Shown piece after piece: positions 1 to 9,980 of a DNA stretch of 64,000 nucleotides. The notes beneath the pieces were generated by a model. The model was not told the origin of the DNA. It did not search any database and saw only the letters and a list, made by a program, of their open reading frames with translations. A program made the translations under genes and the position numbers. Origin of the DNA: Enchytraeus crypticus (Eukaryota > Annelida > Clitellata > Enchytraeida > Enchytraeidae); assembly GCA_905160935.1 (NCBI GenBank), contig CAJHZI010000240.1, forward strand, positions 1,490,501-1,554,500. The letters run 5' to 3'. Position 1 is the stretch's first letter; every line of letters starts with the position of its first letter.

Positions 1-756
1 ATAAAAGTGTTTGGATAACGATCAATCTATTTCCAATAGAAAGCGTTTATTTTGCTGAAATCTGTGTTTTCACAACATGTTGTTCTATTTTAAAAACACT
101 AAGATGTACTTTATGTAGTAAGATGTATTTTTTGTTAAGTCTTAACTTTAAGACTTGAAAAAATATATATGAAGTACATTTTTAAATCTATAAATTCTCT
201 ATATCTGGTAAATTAAGAAAGAATAATAAGGAATATTAAAAGTAGAGAAATACCGAGGTTAGTTCATGTGTGATTTAATAAATTATTCTTTTCCGGTTGA
301 TAGAGGAAAGTGTTTCGATTAAATGCTGAAAACCTGTGTCTAGAGAGTGCTTAAGGATATATATATGTAGGTCCTATATAAATATATGTAGTATGTAGGC
401 CCTATATGTATTTAAAATAAAATCCTATATTTCTGTAAGACGATATCAATATATACAACTATAATTATTATATATATTTTATATACATTAGAATTTACGA
501 TATAGAGATGCAGTTTTTCTGTTTCAAAGTGGAGAGAATTATAATTCCTTATAAACTGCTATTTTTAAATGTTCTAAAGATAGTTTCTCTATCAATAATC
601 ACAATTTTCCCTCTTTCATGGAGATTTCTCTCTCTCTCTCTACCCTCTCTCTCACTCTCTCTGTCTACTCTCTCTCTCTCTCTCTCGTTCTTACTCTTCT
701 CTCTCTCTCTCGATCTCTCATACATTCTCTCTTCTCGCTGTCTCTTTCTCTCTCTT

Positions 757-814
<58 letters not shown>

Positions 815-1468
815 GTCTCTCCTCTCTCTCTCTCTCTCTCTAGCTACTGCACTTTCCTATCGACTGCTGACTCATCAATAGTCAGACACAGAAGTGTCAT
901 CAGACTATGTGGCTCATGTCCACCTTGGTTGTCGTAACACTTCAGCTACTTCATATCATTCAGTATTGCTTTCTTTCCTGAACTCTTCACTCTTCTCTCA
1001 ACAACAATCGTTTTAATTTTTATTGAGACAATTAGTTGTTTTTATTGCTTATAACCATAATTGAGACACATCTCAAGTGTCGAAAAGGAAAATGTTCTTG
1101 AATTTTAAAAAAAAGTATTTTATATTGTCTAAAATGAGCATGAAATGCAATAGAAAATAATTTATAATTATTTTCAATTGACTATTAAATTTATTTCAAG
1201 ATTGATCGCTAAATTAATAAGTCTGTTTATTATAAAGGCTAGAACATTATCCTACAACATCTACATTAAACGTCATATTTCTAAAATTTGAATTCTTGTA
1301 TGTAATAGAAAATCATGCACAAAATTATGACGAAGTGCTTCAAATTGCGAATTTACTGACACAACATTCCGGAGTACACGGCATAAAAATTATCGTGTTA
1401 ATATGGGCTAAAAGGGTAATAATAACAGCGAAGGTTTAATGTCAGTTTCTCTTCTAAATGCAAAATCT
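1..1468. other. Non-coding flank, AT-rich, with CT microsatellite
   Basis: No exon with recognisable protein similarity was found here on either strand. The stretch is AT-rich with short TATATA runs, and at about 618-842 an imperfect CT-dinucleotide tract gives spurious Leu/Ser reading frames. It lies downstream of the minus-strand fibrinogen-domain gene, so its right end may hold that gene's 3' UTR, but no convincing polyadenylation signal close to the stop was seen. Confidence 0.6.
618..842. repeat. Imperfect (CT)n microsatellite
   Basis: About 225 bases made almost wholly of CT dinucleotides interrupted by G or A. The open frames through it encode only Ser/Leu runs and are not credible proteins. 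Confidence 0.95.
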
Positions 1469-1606
1469 GGCTGGAGCCAGTGGCAATGTGCTAAGATATT
1501 CGACCGCGGATTAGTATGTACGGTATTCAAATCCTGGGTTCGACCGTCACAGACATCGCTTTCGAGTGAGGAAACTGACGTTAGCATTAGCTTTTTAGCT
1601 TTTAAC
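1469..1606 (+). repeat. SINE family A copy (tRNA-derived)
   Basis: This copy starts CTGGAGCCAGTGGC and includes a box-B-like stretch (degenerate here; other copies carry a perfect GGTTCAAATCC). It ends in GACGTTAGCATTAGC. The same element occurs near 18.3, 22.1, 31.8, 33.85, 36.5 and 42.0 kb, with a fragment at 50.25 kb. The A-box-like and B-box motifs indicate a pol III tRNA-derived SINE. No family name is claimed. Confidence 0.8.
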
Positions 1607-1667
1607 CAAAGTCGGCGACCTAATTTAACTCTATTTTAATTGACAAAACAGATATCTAGTGCTTGGA

Positions 1668-4308
1668 TCACCCGGTACGCTTGATCATGAGGCGTATTTC
1701 AGAGAGTTTGCAGGCGTTGAGGGTACAGGTCACCCCTGGGGGTTGCCTGTCCCACCGCAGATACGTGCTGTAGACAGCATTGGGCGACGTGTCCCAACAG
1801 TCGCCGTACCAGAAACCTCCGCTGTCGAAGATGTTAGCGCAGTCCCTGGGTCCACCGTCGTTATCCTGGTCTAAATCACGTGATAGATAGCATCACGTGA
1901 TAGATAGCATCATGTGACATTGCATCATGTGATAGAGAGCATCACGTGACACATAGTATCACGTGATACATAGCATCACGTGATAGATAGCATCATGTGA
2001 CATTGCATCATGTGATAGATAGCATCACGTGACACAGTATCACGTGATACATAGCATCACGTGATAGATAGCAACACGTGATACATAGCATCACGTGACA
2101 TAGCATCACGTGATAGATATCATCACGTGATAGCATCACGTGAAATATAGCATCACGTGATACATTGCATCACGTGACACATGGTATCACGAGATACATA
2201 GCATCACGTGACACATAATATCACGTGATGCTATGTATCACGTGATATTTAGCATCACGTGATATTTAGCATCACGTGATATATAGCATTACGTGACACA
2301 CAGCATCACGTGACACATCGAATCACCAGGCACAGCCTGATGCAATGAAGCACTGATGCAATGGTACAATGATGCAATGGCGCACTGATACAATGATACA
2401 ATGATGTTACAACCATTGTCTGCATCAATATGCCTGTAAGTAATTCAAACTTTCTTCTAAAATCTTCTATTGTAGGCCTAAATCTTCATAAATTAAAACA
2501 ACTATTCGCTCAAATATAATCTTTTAATAAATTATTCTCGTAGTATAAGTCAGTCAGTCAATCAATCAATCAATAAATAAATAATAGTTTAACAACCGAT
2601 CCTTCACAAGTAGGCGTTTACAAGTAGGCCTACTTGTGACAGTCTGTCATAAGTAGGCGATACTGAATTTCTAAACTTATACATGCTTAAGATTTCGTAG
2701 CATATTTCATACGTAACGTAGAGGTATACCTAGTGTAGAGAAGCGTTGACCACTTTGAACCCAAGTAGGAGTCAAACTGTGCAGTGCGTCCCCTGTGTCT
2801 CCAGAAAAACCCTCCGCAAACATCCGGTACTTATCAGCTATAAGAAAACCAACGGCAATGTTAACGATGAAAACCCATTTCGTCACTACTAGATGATGCC
2901 AGAATCTTTCAGTTGAATGAAAGAGAAGGACAGAAAAAGAAAGAAACAGATAGGAGAGAGAGTGAGAAAGAGAAAGTGATAGGGAGAGGAAAAGAATGTG
3001 ATAGGGAGAGAAAGAGAAAGAGATAGGGAGAGAAAGAGATAGGAGGAAAAAATAGATAAGAAAGAGAGAAGGAGCGAGAGAGATAGCGAAAGATATAGAA
3101 CGAAATATAGAGAGATAGAGAGAGAAATATAATGTGTGCGAGAGAGGCAGAAAGAGAGAGACAGAGAAGGGGGGAGAAAGAAAGAATGAGAAAGAGATCG
3201 AGAGATAACCTTCATCATAGACAGTGAAGTAGCTGTACTCGGCCGATGACCAGCCGTTGTTTTTATTTGACGTCGTTACGTACATCTCAGCTCTCAACGA
3301 CCAGTTACCGACCCTAGTCAGCTGATGAATCCTCTCGTTCCCCAACCAGAAGTTCTTATTGTAAGTCCCGAATCCTGCGCGATAGTCAACCCAGTTCCGC
3401 TTGAAATTTTCCGATCCGTCGACGCGTTGTTGGAAGACTATCCAGCCGTGTATGTAGAGAACCTGGATTGGAGCGGCGAATGTTGGGACACTAAGTGAAA
3501 TAGTTGTCATGACCGCAACGTACGGCTCCTCTGTAATATCACTTATATAGTTAGTTAATTGGTTAAATAGTTGATGAGTTGGTTGGTTGGTTGGTTGGTT
3601 GGTAAGTTGGTTAGTTGATGGTTGATTAGCCATGTTGCATGTAACTTGTTATTTGTAACATGCTACAGGTTACATGTTACATATAATATGTAACTGTTAC
3701 ATGTAATGTGTAACATGTTACTTTTGTAACATGCTAAAGGTTACATGTTACATTTAACTTGCAGGGCTATGTTGTAGTTTTAAAATAAACTACCTAATAA
3801 AACAACATGTCCTCAAGTTAACGAGGAATACGGTAAACTACAGGAAACTGACTTTCAAGCAGGATTTAGTCCTCAGTTGAATAATTAGTCATATACCGTG
3901 TGGCAAAATTGTTCGATAGGTTCATAAGAAGTTCTATTACTTTGCTATCATTTTAACTAATAACATAAAACTCCTCAGAGATACGTCCAGTTGGTCTCTC
4001 TACTATTTCGACAATTTTTCTTCACCTGCATTAGATGGCTCTGAAGTTATATGAAATTTAATTGGGGTACTATTTTTATTGCGCCATCCTGTACAATAAA
4101 TCGTACCAGCTGTAATGCAGGTCACCCAGACCCTTCCCGAGGTGAGACACACCGTCACTCCCGCTGAGCCGTACACACAGCTGTAGTGAAGATCATCGGC
4201 GTATGTGAATGGGAACCAACAATCGAGCTCATTAATGGGATTTTCTGGACCTAAAATATAAAATATAAGGAATTTAATATAGCGCAAATAATGTATAATT
4301 AATTACTG

Positions 4309-4374
<66 letters not shown>

Positions 4375-4375
4375 C

Positions 4376-4446
<71 letters not shown>

Positions 4447-4479
4447 ATACTTTACTTTATACATACATATTTGCATATG

Positions 4480-4514
<35 letters not shown>

Positions 4515-6663
4515 CATGACTGTAACAGTAAATCCTATAATATATATATACATATATAAATCATTAAAAGACGTGGATTTTGGGCTTTCATTACATTCAG
4601 TCTCGGACAAACTAGTCGGCTACTTTAATTACCCCACAAATGTTTATGCACACGCATTTATCTGCTTTATTTATCTGTACAGCTTTGGTGTAGGCCTAGA
4701 GCTTATCAGCTATCATCACTCGTCTGGATAAATCTATCTTAATGACACAAGACTTAGAAAAGATATTAAATTGCTATTGCGATATTCAACTTTGCTTCAA
4801 ATGTGCTGCTTATACCGTTTCGTTAGTAAAAAAGCGTACTGAATATAAATATGTTGCATATACTGTTTCGTTAGTAAAAAAGCGTACTGAATATAAATAT
4901 GTTGCATATACTGTTTCGTTAGTAAAAAACTAACTGAATATAAATGTGTTGCTTATATTGTTTCGTAAGTGAAAACTTACTGACTACGATGCCTTCTATA
5001 GTGTTGTTCATAAAGTTGACAGCGTGAAGAGAGTCCTACAAAATGCAAAAAATTAAGTTCAATAATAATATTAATAATAATAAAGGCTTAACGTCCGTTT
5101 CATCGTCCAGGGATTATGTTAGGGACGTATAGGCCCACTATTAAGTATAGGCCCACTTAATAAACGTGTGAATTTGCAATGCACTCCGGTATTGAGTTCG
5201 ACCGAGATTCACACCCGTAGTTTACAGCATAGTATAGAAGTGCGCTGTAAATTGGGCCACAACCATTGCAAACGTTATTCACAGGAGTATTTCATTTCGT
5301 TGATTAAAAAAATAGTCAGTTTTGATATAACTATATGATGGTAAGAGATGTGCTTTCGCCCTACAGCAGTATGAGTAAGGCATGATTACTATCAGGAATT
5401 CATGAAATACTGTTATTCGGAAGTCATATTAGTATGATGTTATACTAATAAACCATCTTACTATTGTGAATTATAGTTTATTCACTATTCAGAAACCTTA
5501 TTTGGTTCTATAACTTGCTGAAATGCACGTTTGTCCCAATGTTGCTCGCCATATTACTTATTATTTATTAAACAAATCACCTGGTAACCTGCAATAAATT
5601 AACCAACCGGTTTACACTAGGAAATAACCAACCTCTAGAGCGTCATGGTTTGATCGATCATATTACCTCACAAGGATTTCCAAATATTGAGCGAAAAATT
5701 TGCTACAGCGAATTTCATTGTGAAATTATATCTGTAAACTATGAAGTTAGACTGTAAAATTCGCTACAGCCCTGAAGTCTATGATGTCACGCAATGAATC
5801 TGACAATTAAAACATTGTAAAATCATAGAAGAAGATTTTGAAACAATGGCATTCCAGGAAGCATCCTGGAAATGTCCTGAGTCAAATCAATATCTCTCAA
5901 ATATTCAAGTTCATTTTTATTTATCCAACCGGAGCTAATAAGAAAAGTTCTATTTACGTACAATATAGGATAACCTCTTTCCCAAGCTATAGGCTACATA
6001 AGGTATGGATAAGGCATAGACTTTGTGAATGGATTAACTTGTTGATCTAAAGAGTGCTCTTATGGAGCGAGAAAGCAGACTTTGAGTATGAATATGTACC
6101 TTGAACCGGCCACTTGGCAATGCACTGAAGAAAAAGAATATGATAACCACAAATCCTTGCCTTACGCAAACTTTTACGTTTTATTTCGTTGACAAAATGT
6201 AGCTTAAAAATCCAGTGCTCTCTCCGTAACTGACGTACTATAGAGCAGGAAACTGACGTTAAACTTGGCTTCAGCTTCCAAAATTTTTCAATTGTATATA
6301 GACCGACAAAAGTAGAAAATTATTTCAAACCGCGAATAGTCGGCATCCATTGGTGACAGTTAGTTTTGTGATGCTGCTGTTTCCAGGTAAAAGCTCACAG
6401 GTCATGGATCCGGATTTAAAATTAAACCTCCCGCACTGCGAACTTCCGGCGCACTGTATTGCGCATCCGATTGTTGATCCTGCAGTGGACTTAATAACCG
6501 GAAAACTGGAACCTCTTGTAACAGCACACAGGGAATAGGAAGTCCCGGGTAGTTTCTGAACCTGATAGTGAGAGAATAGGTCGGTCGATAATCCAGAAGC
6601 ATTGTCCAAGAATACGAAAATCAACGGTACAATTACCAACGTGAAATATGTGAAGCAAACCAT
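1668..6663 (-). CDS. Secreted apple/FN2-like/fibrinogen C-terminal domain protein (FReD gene 1)
   Basis: Six exons, in coding order: 6663-6331, 5035-4981, 4250-4107, 3530-3210, 2837-2730 and 1870-1668. All junctions are GT-AG and all phases agree, giving 387 aa. Residues 1 to about 24 form a hydrophobic signal peptide. Residues about 30-110 are a PAN/apple-type Cys-rich domain. Residues about 140-175 carry LDCWFPF with four spaced Cys, resembling a shortened fibronectin type II motif. The rest is a fibrinogen-related domain (FReD): [19 protein letters not shown] and FWLGNERIH, then the calcium-site motif DQDNDGG and [16 protein letters not shown]. The stop follows IRLMIKRTG. Such proteins are usually secreted lectin-like or pattern-recognition molecules; the role here is inferred. 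A paralogue lies at 55.1-58.8 kb. The 55-base second exon has no counterpart in the paralogue and rests on phase alone. Introns carry large tandem arrays. Confidence 0.86.
1877..2322. repeat. Minisatellite of about 17-18 bp containing CACGTG (E-box)
   Basis: Roughly 21 copies of the palindrome CACGTG, mostly as ATCACGTGAT, are spaced by ATAGATAGC-like linkers, with a few decayed units (CATGTG, CACGAG, TACGTG). The array lies in the last intron of FReD gene 1 and begins only seven bases from the acceptor of its final exon. CACGTG is the canonical bHLH E-box; whether any factor binds is unknown. Confidence 0.95.
2900..3206. repeat. Imperfect (GA)n tract in FReD gene 1 intron
   Basis: Purine-rich GAGA/GAAAGA sequence fills most of the intron between the 3530-3210 and 2837-2730 exons. 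It starts within about five bases of the donor, so the coding-strand intron is a long CT-rich tract. The long open frame running through it is an artefact joining two real exons. Confidence 0.9.
3575..3765. repeat. (TTGG)n and ACATGT-rich short repeats
   Basis: A short (TTGG)n run at about 3583-3606 is followed by recurring palindromic GTAACATGTTAC-like units to about 3762. Both lie in the FReD gene 1 intron just upstream, in coding sense, of the 3530-3210 exon. Confidence 0.75.
4308..4513. repeat. (TA)n microsatellites
   Basis: Two long TA runs (about 4312-4443 and 4480-4511) lie in the FReD gene 1 intron upstream of the FN2-like exon. The Tyr/Ile open frame through them is spurious. Confidence 0.95.
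4815..4978. repeat. Tandem repeat of about 48 bp beside an exon
   Basis: Three to four copies of a unit with core CTGTTTCGTTAGTAAAAAA and TGAATATAAATATGTTGC. The array ends at the donor of the proposed 55-base exon of FReD gene 1 (5035-4981). The last unit carries GTTTCGTAAGTGAAAA. Confidence 0.85.
5061..5131 (+). repeat. Repeat family E copy ((AAT)n head, ACGTCCGTTTCCTC body)
   Basis: An (AAT)n stretch is followed by AAAGGCTTAACGTCCGTTTC and a diverged GATTATGTTAGGGACGT. Related copies lie at 33.67, 38.28, 41.74, 46.82, 62.25 (reverse) and 63.97 kb (reverse, cut by the window edge). Confidence 0.75.
5985..6130 (+). repeat. Repeat family C, 3' part
   Basis: Matches the 3' portion of the longer copies at 18618-18985 and 20576-20939: AGCTATAGGCTACATAAGG, then GATCTAAAGAGTGCTCTTATG, then the shared tail ATGTACCTTGAACC-GGCCACTTGGCA. 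Confidence 0.85.
6196..6283 (+). repeat. Repeat family G (tRNA-like SINE) 3' fragment
   Basis: AAATCCAGTGCTCTCTCCGT, GAGCAGGAAACTGACGTTAA and ACTTGGCTTCAGC match the body of the copy at 42841-42965. Only the 3' half is present. Confidence 0.6.
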
Positions 6664-6934
6664 TTTATGTGTGATTTTCAGTTGCTCTATATCGTAGAGT
6701 TATTTATCCTTTATCCTTTTCACCTTTTTGCATACTGTTTTACTGCAAGCAGCAGTAAGTGTCTATACAGTTTTAATAAAGTACAAGTAAATGCGACTTA
6801 GTATTATCTATCGTAGCTAGACTCAAGATTACCTTTCTAAGTTGTTTCTAAGTTGTTAAATGTTATTGTTAAGTTGCTAAGTTGCTAGTTTCCAATTCCT
6901 ACCTTAGAACAACAGTTATTAGGTATTGGCAGTT

Positions 6935-7206
6935 TATTGTTGAAGAATAGACCAACCGTGGACAGCAAGTGTCGTAAAATGCGACAAAGCACTAAGATCA
7001 AAATCAAAATCACTGAGGGTATTCGGTTGGTGAGCGCCTAAACTCCAGAAATTGTTAAAATAATTTTTAATTCCGACCCTAGTTAAACTGGGATTCAAGG
7101 AAAGAAGATGTTTATGATGATGATGATGATAATGATGATGCTGCTGATGATGATGATGATGATTATGATGATGATGATGATGATGTTGTTGTTGTTGTTG
7201 ATGATA

Positions 7207-7238
<32 letters not shown>

Positions 7239-7242
7239 GCAA
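6935..7242 (-). repeat. Repeat family F copy with (ATG)n microsatellite tail
   Basis: Reverse-oriented relative of the copies at 22.73 and 49.50 kb: GGTGAGCGCCTAAACTCCAG, then CCGACCCTAGTTAAACTGGG. It runs into a long ATG/GAT trinucleotide tract at about 7110-7236, which yields poly-His frames of no coding value. Confidence 0.8.
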
Positions 7243-8194
7243 GGTGGCTAGATTTCAATTCCTACCAATGAACTGTTGTTCATTAGGTATGATTAAACTG
7301 TCATGCACTAAAGGAGATTCACTGAAAGAGAGCAGAAGTGATATAGCATTTGAATCATGAGCTTAAAGCGGCCACCCAGCAGTTGCAGTGTAAGCACAAT
7401 GTTAAATCATAAAATATATGCTGTGCAATCCATAGGAATAAAATTTAACTCAAGTCTCCTCATCCAAAATCGACGTCAGGGACGTCGCGAGCAGTACATA
7501 CGTATACATTAAATGGAATAGAGGGCCGAAACCGCAGCTCAACACAAAATAGCAATTTTATATATTGATAATATTACTCCATGACCAGGTAACGAAACAG
7601 GAATTAACAGATATGTTAGGTATAGTACTAGAATTTAATAATATAATTAGTACCATCATATCTTCATAATATAATGAATTAGTTACAGTACGGACAGATC
7701 TGAGTACAAAATGACGCAATTTGACCTAACGCACACGTAGGTCTACACGTGCTGACTGTTTGCTTGAATTAGCCGTCAAGTAAAAGAATGTACTTAAAAG
7801 TACGCCTCTACTCGAAACTTTCTTATTAATTGTCAGCTCTACTTAGCTTGTAGAATGCCTGGCTATTCGCGATCATTTAAAATTAAATTACATTACCGGA
7901 ACAAACAATTACGCGCACCGACTTGGGAATTTTTCATTTTAAGTGCATTGATTATTTTTTCGTCAATTCTGGAGGCAAAACATTTCTTCTTCATTTGCAT
8001 CCACTTAATATTTTCTCAACGACTATTCAGCCTGAGTGGATTACTTCGTTCCATTTACTGCTCCCAGTTTAACTCCTCATACTATCGGGAGCCTAACTCT
8101 ATGAAGGCCTTCATGCATTAGGCGTATATACTATATCATCCCTATTCACAGATTCACAGTATTTTAATGAAAACAAAAGCTAAAACCAAATCTA

Positions 8195-8310
8195 ACGGAA
8201 GTTTCCTGCTCAAAGCATGTCAGTGACGGGGAGAGAACTAGATTTGAACCTTAAACCTACCGATCCGCTGTCGAACAACTTGGCAACATACCACCGGCTC
8301 GATTTAACGA
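8195..8310 (-). repeat. Repeat family G (tRNA-like SINE) copy, reverse
   Basis: Read on the minus strand it has a box-B-like GGTTCAAATCTAG stretch, then CTGACATGCTTTGAGCAGGA and an AACTTCCGTTAGATT tail. It is similar to the copies near 20.5, 42.9 and 51.8 kb. Confidence 0.6.
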
Positions 8311-8883
8311 TTTAAATGGTACCAACTTCTTCTGCAGAGATTCATTCCTTTTTGGTTAAATTGGCTATTCGTTGTGATGTGCAGCAGAAGTCGTACATGT
8401 ACGTCATGGACAGCTTGAATAGCTGAAACAATAGGACAAGATTAAATCTCAGCATTTCTCACGAGTCTGTATGTCAACAAGATTGATTTATAGGCATAGT
8501 ATTACTTCTGAAATTAATTTAATCGATAAAATTATTTAGAACATGTAGGCTTTTAGTAAAACCAATAAGTCCTATATGCGTATCGTGATAGATTTTTTGT
8601 CAGCGTGCGTATACTTATATTTTATTTAAAAATAGGCAACGACGGACGCGTGATTTTCTAACCATTAATTTCATAGGAGGCGATCAATTGCTAAAGTAAA
8701 GTGAAAAATAGACAATGTTGTAATGGAAACCTATCTTTAAAATAGGCTACTGCTATTGAAGGCTAATGTAGCTTTCTTGCACTCAATGTAGCTTCTTGCA
8801 CTTCAATATAAATTGAAAGGCACACTGACGTTCATTAACCATTATATCTCGACATTTTCTCAAATATTTCATAGTCATATTCT

Positions 8884-9076
8884 GTGGAAGGCCTAGGGTG
8901 CCCACCTCTTCGTAAGCCGAATCCCCAAAGAATAATGGTACATGACTTAAATACCCACTCGTATGTAGAGAAGAAAAGAAAACGGAAGCCAGAGAAGTGT
9001 GGAGGCGTTATATATCATGGACCTGCCAATGGGCAGTGCACTAAGAGAGAGCGAGAGAGAGAGAGAGAGATTCTGT
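8884..9076 (+). repeat. Repeat family D copy with family-C-type tail
   Basis: GAAGGCCTAGGGTGCCCACC, CACTCGTATGTAGAGAAGAA and GTGTGGAGGCGTTATATATC, then the tail CATGGACCTGCCAATGGGCA and a GAGAGA run. The second full copy is at 40355-40545; a folded-back pair is at 35.09-35.39 kb. Confidence 0.85.
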
Positions 9077-9927
9077 CCTAGCTAACAAGTTACTAACCCT
9101 TCACGTCGATTTAGGTCTAATAGTTATAAATGTCCTAAATGTGTGTGCCTTCATATATTTATCGCCAAACTAAATTATCTCCTTTACTAAACCAGTAATG
9201 GGGAAATATTAACAAGTTATATAGGCCTACTGGGAAGATTAATCAGTATCTTATGCCTCAACCTCATTCGTGTTAAATATCAATAATTTCATGGTTTGAT
9301 TCTCTCATAAGCCAAATTAATGTCTACTTAAGGTTTAAAATTGAAATTTTATTAAATATATACTCAGCGGATTGTGCGAAATTGTACACATGCGTAGCAT
9401 ACGATTCGGTTTTTGGATTACAGTCAATCAAGTCAATCAGTCAATACAGTCAATTGTCACCTCTGTTAGTTGTGTTCTAGAACAACTTCCGAATCTTTTA
9501 AATCTTATGTCTATAAGTATATCAATTCTTGAAACCAAATACCTCCTGATATCTGCAGTTCGAGGTCTCTAGCTGAATTCACTAAACGTTACAAATATAT
9601 ATATATATATATTGTTTGATGGTTTGTAAATTTCTAAATTTTCGTTTTTGTGCAAATGTCCAGCTAGAATTGTTACTTAGTTAAAGTGTGTATTTCTGTT
9701 GATTTTGCATTATACATGACATCAATTTAGTTGTAGACGGTGGTCAGCTAGATAAGATGTGCATCATCTTCCCTGACGGCGGTTGTTCTAGTTTCTACAG
9801 ACTGTTTGATACCCTGCGTTTCTGGGAATTTTTTATTTTATTTCTTTTAAATGTTTATTTCTATTTGTATTTGTCAGTGATTTGGTGTTGATGCTGAAAT
9901 AAACACATATCTCTCTCTCAGTTAAAG

Positions 9928-9980
9928 CATATGTACCTTGAACCTGCCAGTAGACAAACAAGAGAGAGAGAGAGAGAATA
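9928..9980 (+). repeat. Isolated family C/D 3' tail
   Basis: ATGTACCTTGAACCTGCCAG followed by (GA)n, without the usual 5' body. Similar orphan tails are at about 49142-49200 and 60640-60682. Confidence 0.75.

Noticed and set aside
508-881. Open frames encoding Ser/Leu-rich proteins
   Set aside because: They come from the CT microsatellite; no start context, splice pattern or family similarity.
2707-3633. Single 308-codon minus-strand gene
   Set aside because: The frame happens to stay open through a GA-rich intron. Splice sites and fibrinogen-domain similarity show two exons (3530-3210 and 2837-2730).
7855-8121. 88-codon open frame, possibly a small hydrophobic protein
   Set aside because: No recognisable motif, no neighbouring exon and no conservation evidence available; chance is likely in this region.
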